The notes beneath the pieces were generated by a model. It did no database searches, was not told the DNA's origin, and saw only the letters and a list, made by a program, of their open reading frames with translations. From the NCBI RefSeq assembly GCF_014655955.1, contig NZ_BNBO01000037.1, positions 1 through 64,000 of the forward strand: a stretch of DNA of 64,000 bases, given 5' to 3'. The stretch comes from Kitasatospora indigofera. Lineage in GTDB: Bacteria > Actinomycetota > Actinomycetes > Streptomycetales > Streptomycetaceae. Within the stretch, counting starts at the first letter, position 1, and each line of letters opens with the position of its first letter. Both the position numbers and the translations under genes were made by a program. This document shows positions 46,974 through 56,132 of the stretch, piece by piece.

Positions 46974-49481
46974 ATGACCGTCGAAGCCGGGCAGCCCGAG
47001 ACTGGGCAGCTCAGTGTCGCAGGGCTCGGTGCCCTGCAGCCGAGCGCGCTCCCGCCCGCCGCTCCGCGGCCGAACCCCCCGCAGCCGCCGGCCCCGCAGC
47101 CCGCCGCGCCGGCCGCGGCCGTGCCGCTCGCAGCTCCCCAGGCCGCCGAGCCGGCCGCGGCGCAGGCCGCCGACGACTCCCGGGCCGCCCGGCCCGGCTC
47201 CGCCAGACGCCCGCTCGGCGGCCTCGGCCGGGGCGCGCTCGGCCGGGCGGGCCGCGCCGCCCTGCTGGCCACCGGCCGCCAGCCGGCGCCGGACGCCATC
47301 GAGCCGATCGTGCAGGCGCACCGCCGGCACCATCCGCAGGCCGACATCGGCCTGCTCGGCCGGGCCTACCGGACGGCCGAGGCCAGCCACCGCGGGCAGA
47401 CCCGCAAGAGCGGCGAGCCGTTCATCACCCACCCGCTCGCGGTCACCATGATCCTGGCCCAGCTCGGCGCAGGCACCACCACCCTGGTCGCCTCGCTGCT
47501 CCACGACACCGTGGAGGACACCGAGGTGACGCTCGACCAGGTCAGCGCCGACTTCGGCCCCGAGGTGGCCTACCTGGTCGACGGCGTCACCAAACTGGAG
47601 AAGGTCGACTTCGGCGCGGCCGCCGAGGCCGAGACCTTCCGCAAGATGCTGGTCGCCACCGGCGACGACGTCCGGGTGATGGTGATCAAGCTCGCCGACC
47701 GGCTGCACAACATGCGGACGATCCGTCACATGAAGCCCGCCAGCCAGGCGCGGATCGCCAAGGTCACCCGGGACGTGCTGATCCCGCTCGCCGAGCGGCT
47801 CGGCATCCAGGTGGTGAAGGCGGAGCTGGAGGACATCGTCTTCGCCACCCTGCACCCCGAGGAGCACGCCAGGACCAGGGCCCTGGTCGCCGCCCACGAG
47901 GCCGACCCCGACACGCTGCTGCAGCCGTTCGCGGAGGCGCTCGGCCGCCAGCTCGCCGAGGCGGGGGTGCCCGCGGAGGTCACCGTCCGGCCCCGGCACG
48001 GCGTCTCGGTGCACCGGGTGATGGCGAAGCGCTCCGGCGCGGCCGGCCGGGACGGGCTGCCGCAGGGCCTGCACCCGGCCGACTTCGGGCGGGTGCTGGT
48101 GGTGGTCGAGGAGAACGCCGACTGCTACGCGGTGCTCGGCGAGCTGCACACCTGCTGGACCCCGCTGCCCGGTGAGTTCAAGGACTTCGTGGCGGCCCCC
48201 AAGTTCAACCTCTACCAGTCCCTGCACACCGCCGTGGCGGTCGACGGCGAGGTGGTGGAGGTACTGGTCAGGACCCGGCAGATGCACCGGGTCGCCGAGA
48301 CCGGCGTGGTCGCGCTGGGCGACCCGCACCAGCCCGGCGGGCAGCCCGCGGGCCAGTCACCGGCCGGGCAGCAGACCGGACAGCAGGCCGGGCAGCCGGG
48401 CGGGCCGGGCCCGCGCGACGAACTGGACCGGACGGACCCGGCCCGGCCCGGCTGGCTCAGCCGGCTGCTGGAGTGGCAGCAGGAGACACCCGACCCGGAC
48501 GCCTTCTGGTCCACCCTCACCGCCGAGCTGGCCGGCGACCGCGAGATCACCGTGGTGACGGAGAGCGGCGAAACGCTTCAGCTCCGCGCCGGCGCCAGCT
48601 GCGTGGACGCCGCGTACCTGATCGGCGAGGAGACCGGCCACCGATGTATCGGCGCCCGGGTCAACGGCCGGCTCACCGCGCTCTCCACCACGCTGGAGGA
48701 CGGCGACGTGCTGGGCGTCCTCACCGAGGGCGGCGGCGGGGCGGACCAGCCCGGCGCGGCGGCGGGCTCGGAGCCGTCCGGGCCGGCGCCCGAGTGGCTG
48801 GCGTACGCCCGTACTCCCGGCGCGCGGCTGGCCATCGAGCGCTGGCTGGCCGACCACCCCGCCGGCGCGCCGGTGGTGCACACCGGCCCGTCCGCCGAGC
48901 AGCCCGCCCCGCCCGGGCCGCCGGCCGCCGGCCGGGGTGCCGCACCGGTGGCGGTCGCCGGCCGGCCCGGGGCGCCGGTCCGGCTGGCCCGCTGCTGCAC
49001 CCCGGTGCCGCCGGACGAGGTCACCGGCTACGCGACCAAGGGCGGCTCGGTGACCGTGCACCGGACGGGCTGCCCGGCGGGGGAGCGGATGCGCGCCGCC
49101 GGCCGTGGGCCGCTCGGCGTCACCTGGGTGCCGGACGCGGTGCCGCCCTCCGGCTACCGCGTCACGCTGCGGGCCGAGGCGCTCAACCGGCCCCGGCTGC
49201 TGGCGGACCTCACCGCCGTGATGTCCGCCGAGGGGATCGGCATCGTCTCCGCCGAGGTGGAGCCGCCGCAGGAGCTGCGGGTCCGCCACACCTACACCAT
49301 CGAGCTGCCCACGGCCGGGACCCTGCCGCTGGTGATGCGGGCGATGCTGCGGGTCTCCGGGGTGTACGACGTCTGCCGGCCGCAGCCGGAGGGCGCGGGA
49401 AATGCGGATGACCCGCCCGGTCCGGGCGTGCGACCATCATGGGGAATTCACGGCCGGTCCGCGGCGTTCCCAGAGGTGTAG
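46974..49481 (+). CDS. rshA: RelA/SpoT homologue RshA
   Basis: The 835-aa protein is a second RSH, distinct from the main relA. After a 95-residue Ala/Pro-rich N terminus come an HD hydrolase domain (FITHPLAV, LLHDTVEDT near 176, IKLADRLHNMRT), a synthetase-like domain (RPRHGVSVHRVM, FKDFVAAPKFNLYQSLHT, VEVLVRT), a Gln/Gly-rich linker (about 452-480), a TGS domain (about 520-585) and a C-terminal ACT domain (about 745-810). The usual RPKHxYSIY lysine is Arg here. S. coelicolor RshA can make ppGpp under phosphate limitation (published). GTG 46968 is an alternative start; ATG 46974 has GGAGG 5 bp upstream. Confidence 0.9.
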   Translation: MTVEAGQPETGQLSVAGLGALQPSALPPAAPRPNPPQPPAPQPAAPAAAVPLAAPQAAEPAAAQAADDSRAARPGSARRPLGGLGRGALGRAGRAALLATGRQPAPDAIEPIVQAHRRHHPQADIGLLGRAYRTAEASHRGQTRKSGEPFITHPLAVTMILAQLGAGTTTLVASLLHDTVEDTEVTLDQVSADFGPEVAYLVDGVTKLEKVDFGAAAEAETFRKMLVATGDDVRVMVIKLADRLHNMRTIRHMKPASQARIAKVTRDVLIPLAERLGIQVVKAELEDIVFATLHPEEHARTRALVAAHEADPDTLLQPFAEALGRQLAEAGVPAEVTVRPRHGVSVHRVMAKRSGAAGRDGLPQGLHPADFGRVLVVVEENADCYAVLGELHTCWTPLPGEFKDFVAAPKFNLYQSLHTAVAVDGEVVEVLVRTRQMHRVAETGVVALGDPHQPGGQPAGQSPAGQQTGQQAGQPGGPGPRDELDRTDPARPGWLSRLLEWQQETPDPDAFWSTLTAELAGDREITVVTESGETLQLRAGASCVDAAYLIGEETGHRCIGARVNGRLTALSTTLEDGDVLGVLTEGGGGADQPGAAAGSEPSGPAPEWLAYARTPGARLAIERWLADHPAGAPVVHTGPSAEQPAPPGPPAAGRGAAPVAVAGRPGAPVRLARCCTPVPPDEVTGYATKGGSVTVHRTGCPAGERMRAAGRGPLGVTWVPDAVPPSGYRVTLRAEALNRPRLLADLTAVMSAEGIGIVSAEVEPPQELRVRHTYTIELPTAGTLPLVMRAMLRVSGVYDVCRPQPEGAGNADDPPGPGVRPSWGIHGRSAAFPEV

Positions 49482-49528
49482 AAGCGTTACTGGCACCTGC
49501 GGTCCTGAGGGGTTGCTCCGATCCGCCC

Positions 49529-49544
49529 GTACCGTACGCGGTAC
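49529..49544. promoter_or_regulatory. Palindromic operator-like element upstream of hflX
   Basis: GTACCGTACGCGGTAC has 6-bp inverted arms (GTACCG/CGGTAC) around TACG, about 100 bp before hflX and just after a TTGCTC that could be a -35. The binding factor is unknown. Confidence 0.35.
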
Positions 49545-49641
49545 AAGGCGCGGCAGCCGGGCAGAATCCCTGCGTGACCGTCCTGGCACGGTCACGCACG
49601 GCCACCCGCACCCGTCGGACACCAGCTAGACAAAGGACAGA

Positions 49642-51147
49642 ATGACCTCCACGTTCGAAACCCGCGACCAATCCGAAGACTCCTCCCGTCGCCTCGGCGA
49701 CCTCCGGGCCGAGGCCCTGATGGACGAGGACCTCGCGGCCATCGACGAGGACCGCGACCGCCACTACGACGGCGACCAGTACGACCGGAGCGACCGCGCC
49801 GCCCTGCGGCGTGTCGTCGGCCTCTCCACCGAACTGCAGGACGTCACCGAGGTCGAGTACCGCCAGCTCCGCCTGGAGCGCGTGGTGCTCGTCGGCGTCT
49901 GGACGGACGGCACCGTCGAGGAGGCGGAGAACTCGCTCGCCGAGCTCGCCGCCCTCGCCGAGACCGCCGGTTCCGAGGTGCTGGACGGTGTGATCCAGCG
50001 CCGTGACAAGCCCGACGCCGCGACCTACATCGGCTCCGGCAAGGCCCGCGAGCTGCGCGACATCGTCGCCGCGACCGGCGCCGACACCGTGGTCTGCGAC
50101 GGTGAGCTCACCCCCGGCCAGCTGATCCAGCTGGAGGACGTCGTCAAGGTCAAGGTCGTCGACCGGACGGCCCTGATCCTCGACATCTTCGCCCAGCACG
50201 CCAAGTCCCGTGAGGGCAAGGCGCAGGTCTCGCTCGCGCAGATGCAGTACATGCTGCCGCGACTGCGGGGCTGGGGCCAGTCGCTCTCCCGTCAGATGGG
50301 CGGTGGCGGCTCCGGCTCCTCCGGCGGCGGCATGGCCACCCGTGGTCCCGGTGAGACCAAGATCGAGACGGACCGGCGACGGATCCGCGAGAAGATGGCG
50401 AAGCTCCGCAAGGAGATCGCCGACATGAAGAAGGGCCGGGACACCAAGCGCCAGGAGCGCAAGCGCCACCAGGTGCCGTCCGTGGCCATCGCCGGTTACA
50501 CCAACGCCGGCAAGTCCTCGCTGCTCAACCGGCTCACCGGCGCCGGCGTCCTGGTGGAGAACTCCCTGTTCGCCACCCTGGACCCGACGGTCCGCCGGGC
50601 GCAGACCCCGAGCGGCCGGGTGTACACGCTGGCCGACACCGTCGGCTTCGTCCGGCACCTGCCGCACCACCTGGTCGAGGCCTTCCGCTCCACCATGGAG
50701 GAGGTCGCCGACGCCGACCTCATCCTGCACGTGGTGGACGGCTCGCACCCGGAGCCGGAGACGCAGCTGGCGGCCGTCCGCGAGGTGATCGTTTCGGTCG
50801 ACGCGCAGAACGTGCCGGAGATCGTCGTGATCAACAAGGCGGACGCCGCCGACCCGCACGTCCTGCAGCGCCTGCTGCGCCGCGAGCCGCACGCCATCGT
50901 GGTGTCGGCCCGCAGCGGCCAGGGCATCGAGGAACTGCTGCGCCTCATCGACGAGGAGCTCCCGAGGCCCGCGATCGAGGTCCAGGCGCTGGTCCCGTAC
51001 ACCCGGGGCGACCTGGTCTCCCGGGTGCACGCCGAGGGCGAACTGCTCGCCACCGAGCACACCGGCGAGGGCACCCTGATCAAGGCCAAGGTGGCCGCCG
51101 AGCTGGCGGCCGAGCTGGAGCGCTACACCGTGGTGACGCAGGGCTGA
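49642..51147 (+). CDS. hflX: Ribosome-associated GTPase HflX
   Basis: The 501-aa GTPase has the N-terminal HflX domain (DGVIQRRDKPDAATYIGSGKA), a coiled coil with the Gly-rich GGGGSGSSGGGMATRGPGE loop, G1 GYTNAGKSS near 284, G3 DTVGF and G4 NKAD, and a C-terminal domain. HflX splits or rescues stalled 70S ribosomes, often in heat or antibiotic stress. The start ATG 49642 follows AAAGGACAG. A 160-bp gap after rshA contains a palindrome and possibly its own promoter. A strong terminator follows. Confidence 0.95.
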   Translation: MTSTFETRDQSEDSSRRLGDLRAEALMDEDLAAIDEDRDRHYDGDQYDRSDRAALRRVVGLSTELQDVTEVEYRQLRLERVVLVGVWTDGTVEEAENSLAELAALAETAGSEVLDGVIQRRDKPDAATYIGSGKARELRDIVAATGADTVVCDGELTPGQLIQLEDVVKVKVVDRTALILDIFAQHAKSREGKAQVSLAQMQYMLPRLRGWGQSLSRQMGGGGSGSSGGGMATRGPGETKIETDRRRIREKMAKLRKEIADMKKGRDTKRQERKRHQVPSVAIAGYTNAGKSSLLNRLTGAGVLVENSLFATLDPTVRRAQTPSGRVYTLADTVGFVRHLPHHLVEAFRSTMEEVADADLILHVVDGSHPEPETQLAAVREVIVSVDAQNVPEIVVINKADAADPHVLQRLLRREPHAIVVSARSGQGIEELLRLIDEELPRPAIEVQALVPYTRGDLVSRVHAEGELLATEHTGEGTLIKAKVAAELAAELERYTVVTQG

Positions 51148-51162
51148 TCCGGCTTCACCCGA

Positions 51163-51204
51163 CGTCGAGGGCCCCGGTCTCCCAGGAGACCGGGGCCCTC
51201 GACG
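51163..51204. terminator. Strong hairpin terminator between hflX and peptidase gene
   Basis: A perfect 19-bp stem (51163-51181 with 51186-51204) with the tetraloop CCAG. It ends the rshA-hflX transcript and, because the peptidase gene converges, probably that one too. Confidence 0.92.
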
Positions 51205-51219
51205 TTCCGCCGGTGCGGG

Positions 51220-52395
51220 TCAGCGCTTCTTCTTGCTCACGTAGTCGAACATGTTCTTGGCCTGGGCCTGCAGCGAGGGGCCGGCCATCCAGGCGGCCGG
51301 CTTCGGGCCGATCGAGTTGACGCTGATCAGGGCCGGCTTGCCGTCCTTGGTGACGAACCAGCCGCCGCCGCTGGAGCCCGGGGTCATGGTGCAGCCGATC
51401 ACGTACATGGTCGGCCGGGTCGCCTCGAAGGAGAGCTTGGCCGGCTTGACGGTGGAGTCGCAGTGCTCCAGCTCGCGGCCGTCGAACGGCGCGGCCGACG
51501 GGTAGCCGTACGCGAAGGCCGAGTTGACCTGCTCGCGCGGGGCGTTGAACCAGACCGGCACGGAGCTGCCGACCGTCTCCTCCAGCGACTTCCCGTCCCC
51601 GTTCATGTTGTGCACGTGGATCATGCCGAAGTCGTACTGGCTGACCGGGCCGCCGTCGTGGCCGCCCTCGGCCGCCCACTGCGGGCTGACGTACGCCTCG
51701 TCGGCCGCCCACCAGCCGTACGGGGCCATCTCGGCCTCGCTGGCCTTCTTGCCGTTGCTGTACGCGCCGCTCTTGTTGAAGGACGGGACGAAGGTCATCT
51801 TCTGGAAGAACTTGCCGCCCTTGCCCTCGTGCAGGCAGTGCGAGGCGGTGTACACCAGGTTGCTGCGGCCCGGGTTCGCCGGGTCGCTGACCACGGTGGC
51901 CGAGCAGTAGCCGCCGCCGCCCTTGCCGTCCTCCAGGAACAGCTTGCCGAGCACCGCGGTCGCGGCGTTGTACGGGTGGGCCTGGGGCTTGGCCGGTATC
52001 GGGCTCGGCAGCTGCGGGTCGGTCTCGTTCTGGGCGGTGGCGCTCTGCGTGCTGAACTCGGGGGTGTCCCGGCCGGCCGCGGCCTCCATCTTGGTCATGT
52101 CCCAGAAGCCCTTGACGACATCGTTCTTGAGGATGTTGTCGTTGGCGAACTTCGCCCAGTCGTCCAGGCTCCAGTTGGCGAGGTCGGCGAGGCTGGTCGG
52201 CAGTCCCAGGCCCGGCTTGCCGGACGCGGAGGCGCTCGCCGCGACGGTCGGGGCGGCGGTGGCGCCGGCGTCGGTGCTCGGGTCGCCGTTCTCGGGCCCG
52301 CAGGCGGTCGCGGCGAGCGAGAGGACGGCCAGGACCGAGGCGGTGGCCAGGGCGGCCCGGCGACGGACCGGGCCGGTGCGGACGGTGTTCGACAT
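51220..52395 (-). CDS. Secreted trypsin-like serine peptidase lipoprotein (paralogue 1)
   Basis: The 391-aa protein has a signal peptide and lipobox Cys32 (SLAATACGPENG), an Ala/Thr-rich linker, a conserved WSLDDWAKFANDNILKNDVV helix region and a chymotrypsin-fold domain with H186 (TASHC), D255 (QYDFGMIHV) and S342 (TPGSSGGGW). Cys pairs near 164/187 and 312/335 suggest disulfides. It resembles actinobacterial glutamyl-endopeptidase-like V8/trypsin relatives. The substrate is unknown. The neighbour at 52468-53688 is a clear paralogue on the same strand, 72 bp upstream; the two are probably one transcript. Confidence 0.85.
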   Translation of the reverse strand: MSNTVRTGPVRRRAALATASVLAVLSLAATACGPENGDPSTDAGATAAPTVAASASASGKPGLGLPTSLADLANWSLDDWAKFANDNILKNDVVKGFWDMTKMEAAAGRDTPEFSTQSATAQNETDPQLPSPIPAKPQAHPYNAATAVLGKLFLEDGKGGGGYCSATVVSDPANPGRSNLVYTASHCLHEGKGGKFFQKMTFVPSFNKSGAYSNGKKASEAEMAPYGWWAADEAYVSPQWAAEGGHDGGPVSQYDFGMIHVHNMNGDGKSLEETVGSSVPVWFNAPREQVNSAFAYGYPSAAPFDGRELEHCDSTVKPAKLSFEATRPTMYVIGCTMTPGSSGGGWFVTKDGKPALISVNSIGPKPAAWMAGPSLQAQAKNMFDYVSKKKR

Positions 52396-52467
52396 GGTGT
52401 GTGCTTCCCCGTGGTGGTCGTGAGTGGTGGTGAGGGGCCGTGCGCCGGCCGGGCCGGCGGCGGCCGG

Positions 52468-53688
52468 CTACTTCTTCGAGATGTAGTCCAGGGCCTGCTT
52501 GGCGACGCCCTCCAGGTACGGGCCGCTCAGCGAGGTGTGCTCCTGGGTGCCGATCGAGGTGTTGCTGACCAGGGCGGTCCTTCCGTCCGGCATCCTGGCG
52601 AACCAGCCGCCGCCGCTGGAGCCCTGGGTCATGTCGCAGCCGATGGTGAGCATCGAGGGCCGCTTGGCGTCGAACGAGAGCCGCGACGGCTTGCCGCCGT
52701 CGCACATGTACAGCTCCTGGCCGTCGAAGGGCTTGAAGAGCGGGTAGCCCCAGGCCGCGACGGAGAGCGTCTCGCGCGGGGCGTCGAACCAGACCGGAAC
52801 GGCCGAACCGACCGTCTCCTCCAGCGACTTGCCGCCGCCGTTCTGGTTGTGCACCCGCATGACGGCGAAATCGTACTGGCTCGCGGAGTCACCCGTGCCA
52901 CCGCCCTCGGCCGTCCACTGCGGCGAGGGCACGACCTTGTCGGCCCACCAGGTGCCCAGCGGTGCGAGCTGGTCCAGCGGCGCCTTCTTCCCGCCGCTGG
53001 AGGCACCGGAGTTGTTGTACGCGGGGACGAAGACCAGGTCCTTGTAGAAGCCGCCGCCCTTGCCCTGGTGGACGCAGTGCCCCGCGGTCCACACCAGGTT
53101 GCTCTTTCCCGGGTGGGCCGGGTCGGCGATCACCGTGGCGGAGCAGTTGCCGCGCCCGCCCTCCGCGCTGAAGAACACCTTCCCCGAGGGCTGCTTGGTG
53201 TACGGGCGGGCCACCGGGGAGGCCTTGACCACGGGCGGCTCGGGGTCGCTGGCCCCGCTGTCGCCGGCCGGCGGCGTGGTCGGCGGGGCCGGGTCGGCGG
53301 GCTTGGAGTCGCCCATCTTGTCCGGGTTCCAGAAGTCCTTGACCACCGGGTTGTTGAAGACGTGCTGGTTGGCCCAGTTGTCCCAGTCCTCGAACTTCCA
53401 CTTCTTCAGGTCGTCCCAGGTCTTCGGCAGCCCGTCGAGCAGGCCGGAGGGCAGCCCCGTGGGCAGCGTCAGCCCGCCGATCACCCCGCCGCCGCCCGGT
53501 GCCGCGCTGGTGGCCGCGGCCTGGCCGTCCGGGGGAGGGGCGGCCTTGCCGCCGCCGTCCGGGCCGCAGGCGGCGCTGCCGAGCAGGGCCGCCGCGACGA
53601 GGGCCGCGCCGACGGCGCGGCGGCGCGCGCGGGCGGGCCGGGCGGCCGCTCCGGACGCGCGGTCGGCGGATCGGCGGATCGGTGACAT
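52468..53688 (-). CDS. Secreted trypsin-like serine peptidase lipoprotein (paralogue 2)
   Basis: The 406-aa paralogue of the next gene has lipobox Cys41 (LLGSAACGPDGG), a Gly/Pro-rich linker, the matching WDDLKKWKFEDWDNWANQHVF block and H204 (TAGHC), D273 (QYDFAVMRV) and S358 (TQGSSGGGW). The shared SLEETVGS.VPVWF.APRE stretch is diagnostic of the pair. ATG 53688 was chosen over the longer open frame to 53793, which lacks a signal peptide; GGGAG lies upstream. It is divergent from the siderophore operon. Confidence 0.85.
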   Translation of the reverse strand: MSPIRRSADRASGAAARPARARRRAVGAALVAAALLGSAACGPDGGGKAAPPPDGQAAATSAAPGGGGVIGGLTLPTGLPSGLLDGLPKTWDDLKKWKFEDWDNWANQHVFNNPVVKDFWNPDKMGDSKPADPAPPTTPPAGDSGASDPEPPVVKASPVARPYTKQPSGKVFFSAEGGRGNCSATVIADPAHPGKSNLVWTAGHCVHQGKGGGFYKDLVFVPAYNNSGASSGGKKAPLDQLAPLGTWWADKVVPSPQWTAEGGGTGDSASQYDFAVMRVHNQNGGGKSLEETVGSAVPVWFDAPRETLSVAAWGYPLFKPFDGQELYMCDGGKPSRLSFDAKRPSMLTIGCDMTQGSSGGGWFARMPDGRTALVSNTSIGTQEHTSLSGPYLEGVAKQALDYISKK

Positions 53689-54107
53689 GGGCTTCGCTCC
53701 CCCTGTGGTCCACTGCCCGGCGCCGACGGCCGGCCGCCGGGGTGACGAGCCGCCGGGCTGCGGCCGCGTCGCGGGCATGGTGGAGTCTTCCACCGGCCAT
53801 CAGGACGGCGGTGGCCACCCCCCGGTTGCGGACGATGATGGAAGGTCACCGATCCGTGACACGGCGCCCGGAGCGCCTCCGCGGCCGGCCGCCGGCCTCG
53901 CCCCGGCGCCCCTCCCGCGTCGCGTCGGAGAAGCAGCTGCTCCCTCCTGAGGGTGAGTAACTCGCGATCTTCACCCCAACGAGTGATCCGTTCTTGTGAT
54001 CACCCCTCAGGGATAGGTAACCCTTACTTGACGCACGGTGAGAGGTGCCCGCCAGACATCCCCCGACAATGCCGCGTCCGGAGTCCCCCGCGCCACAAGG
54101 AGCAGCC
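53689..54107. promoter_or_regulatory. Divergent peptidase / siderophore promoter region
   Basis: 419 bp with a low-GC segment at 53940-54035. Imperfect inverted arms CCTGAGGGTGA (53946-53956) and TCACCCCTCAGG (54000-54011) flank a second small palindrome, GTGATC...GATCAC (53984-54005). A candidate iron box and a TTGACG -35 (54028-54033) follow. No gene was recognised. Confidence 0.55.
54013..54031. promoter_or_regulatory. Candidate iron box (IdeR/DmdR operator)
   Basis: ATAGGTAACCCTTACTTGA keeps the T-A-G-G-T-(W)-A...C-T-(W)-A-C-x-T core of the actinobacterial iron box TTAGGTTAGGCTAACCTAA, with about 12 of 19 positions identical. It overlaps a possible -35 TTGACG and lies about 77 bp before the first siderophore gene, as expected for Fe-dependent repression. 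Confidence 0.55.
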
Positions 54108-56132
54108 TTGAGCACCGCCCTCACCGGAGCCCCGACCGCACTTCCGTACCTGCCCCAGCAGGCAGCGGCGGAAGAGGCCGGGGCGCAAGCGGCCCACCCG
54201 GACGGGGGCGGTCCGCAGCGGGCGGCGCCGGAGCGGGCGGGCGCCGGAGCCGATGCCCGCCCGGCCAGGGCCGACGCGGAAGCCGGTTCCCGTGCCCGGG
54301 CCGCGGCCGAACCGGACCGGCTGCTGCACCCGGACCCGGCGGTCGCCGCCGAACAGGCCGCGCTGGAGGCCTTGCTGCGCTGCTGGACCCGGGAGACCGG
54401 CGCCCGTCCCGGCCCCGACGGCCTGCTGCGGATCGCCGTCCTGGGCGGCGCCGCCCGGCTGACCGTCCCCGTCCGGCACTGGTCGGCCTGCGGCTGGCAC
54501 CGGTTCGGCGCCGCGGTCCTCACCGGTGCGTCCACCGCTGCGGAGCCGGTCGCCGCCCCCGCGACCGGGCCCGGGAGCCTCGCCGCGGAGCCCGGCGGCC
54601 CCGCCCCGGACGGCGCCCCCGTGGACGCCGTCACCGCCGCGTCGCTGCTCGCCGCGGCCGCCGCCGACCGTCCCGACCCCGGCCGGATCGCCGACCTCGC
54701 CGCCCGGGTCGCCGACTCGGTGACCCGCACCGCCGACATCCTGGCCCACCGTCGCGAGCCCGCCGACCCCGCCGCCCGGCCCGCCTCGCCCTTCCTGGCC
54801 GCCGAGCAGGACCTGCTGCTCGGCCACCCGCTGCACCCGACCCCGAAGAGCCGCGACGGACTCGGCCCGGCCCAGAGCGCCGCCTACTCGCCCGAGCTGC
54901 GCGGCTCCTTCCGACTGCACTGGTACGCCGTCGACCGCGAGCTGCTCGCCGCCGGCTCCGCGCTCACCAGCACCGCCGAACAGCTCACCGAGAGCCTGCT
55001 GGCCACCCCTGGCCTGCTCCCGCCCGGCACCGCCGCCCTCCCGCTGCACCCCTGGCAGGCCCGGGAGCTGGCCCTGCGCCCGGCCGTCGCCGCGCTGCTC
55101 GCCGACGGCCGGCTGCACGACCTCGGCCCGCACGGCGAGCCCTGGTACCCGACCTCCTCGGTCCGTACCGTCTGCCGCCCCGGCACCCCCTGGATGCTCA
55201 AGCTCTCGCTCGGCCTGCGGATCACCAACTCCCGCCGGGAGAACCTCCGCAAGGAGCTCCACCGGGGCCTGGAGGTGCACCGGCTGCTGGAGAGCGGCCT
55301 CGGCGAGGAGTGGCGCGCCGCCCACCCGGGCTTCGACATCGTCCGGGACCCGGCCTGGATCGGGGTGGACCTGCCCGGCGCCGCTGGCCAGGACGGCCCC
55401 GCGGACCCCAGCGGCCTGGACACCGTCCTGCGGCAGCAGCCCTTCGGCCCGGACCAGCGCGCGCTCTGCGTGGCCGGCCTGGTCGCCGAGCAGCCGCTCG
55501 GCGGCGAGGGACCGGTCCGCAGCCGGCTGGGCGACCTGCTCCGCTCGCTGTCCGCCCGCTGCGGCCGCCCGCTGCGGACGGTGGCCACCGAGTGGTTCCT
55601 GCGCTACCTGGACGCCGTCGTGCTGCCGGTGCTCTGGCTGGACGGCCGGGCCGGCATCGCCCTGGAGGCCCACCAGCAGAACAGCCTCGTCCTGCTCGAC
55701 ACCGTCGGCTGGCCGGTCGGCGGCCGCTACCGGGACAACCAGGGCTACTACTTCCGCACCTCGCACGCCGACCGGCTGCACGCCCGGCTGCCCGGCCTCG
55801 GCGAGGCCAGCGACACCTTCGTCGCGGACGCCACCGCCGACGAGCGCTTCGCCTACTACCTCGGCATCAACCACGTGCTGGGCCTGATCGGCGCCCTCGG
55901 CTCCCAGCGGCTCGCCGACGAGCAGGTCCTGCTCGCCGCCCTGCGGCGCTTCCTGGCCGGCCCCCGGGCCGCCGCCACCGGCTCCGCGCTGCCCGCCCAC
56001 CTGCTGGAGGCCGCCACCCTGCGCTGCAAGGCCAACCTGCTGACCAGGCTGAACGGCCTGGACGAGCTGGTCGGCCCGGTCGAGACCCAGTCGGTGTACG
56101 TGGACATCGCCAACCCGGTGGCCGCCGCGTGA
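54108..56132 (+). CDS. IucA/IucC family siderophore synthetase (first)
   Basis: The 674-aa NRPS-independent siderophore (NIS) synthetase has a 110-residue Ala-rich N terminus, then ATP- and substrate-binding blocks: HPLHPTPKSRDGL, LPLHPWQARELALRP, YPTSSVRT, MLKLSLGLRITNSRRENLRKE, and the C-terminal FhuF-like part with EAHQQNSLVLLD. Such enzymes join a carboxylate (often citrate or succinyl acid) to a hydroxamate amine with ATP. The TTG 54108 start has AAGGAG 5 bp upstream; ATG 54069 is an alternative. It begins a four-gene operon: the stop overlaps the acyltransferase start (GTGA). Confidence 0.87.
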   Translation: MSTALTGAPTALPYLPQQAAAEEAGAQAAHPDGGGPQRAAPERAGAGADARPARADAEAGSRARAAAEPDRLLHPDPAVAAEQAALEALLRCWTRETGARPGPDGLLRIAVLGGAARLTVPVRHWSACGWHRFGAAVLTGASTAAEPVAAPATGPGSLAAEPGGPAPDGAPVDAVTAASLLAAAAADRPDPGRIADLAARVADSVTRTADILAHRREPADPAARPASPFLAAEQDLLLGHPLHPTPKSRDGLGPAQSAAYSPELRGSFRLHWYAVDRELLAAGSALTSTAEQLTESLLATPGLLPPGTAALPLHPWQARELALRPAVAALLADGRLHDLGPHGEPWYPTSSVRTVCRPGTPWMLKLSLGLRITNSRRENLRKELHRGLEVHRLLESGLGEEWRAAHPGFDIVRDPAWIGVDLPGAAGQDGPADPSGLDTVLRQQPFGPDQRALCVAGLVAEQPLGGEGPVRSRLGDLLRSLSARCGRPLRTVATEWFLRYLDAVVLPVLWLDGRAGIALEAHQQNSLVLLDTVGWPVGGRYRDNQGYYFRTSHADRLHARLPGLGEASDTFVADATADERFAYYLGINHVLGLIGALGSQRLADEQVLLAALRRFLAGPRAAATGSALPAHLLEAATLRCKANLLTRLNGLDELVGPVETQSVYVDIANPVAAA

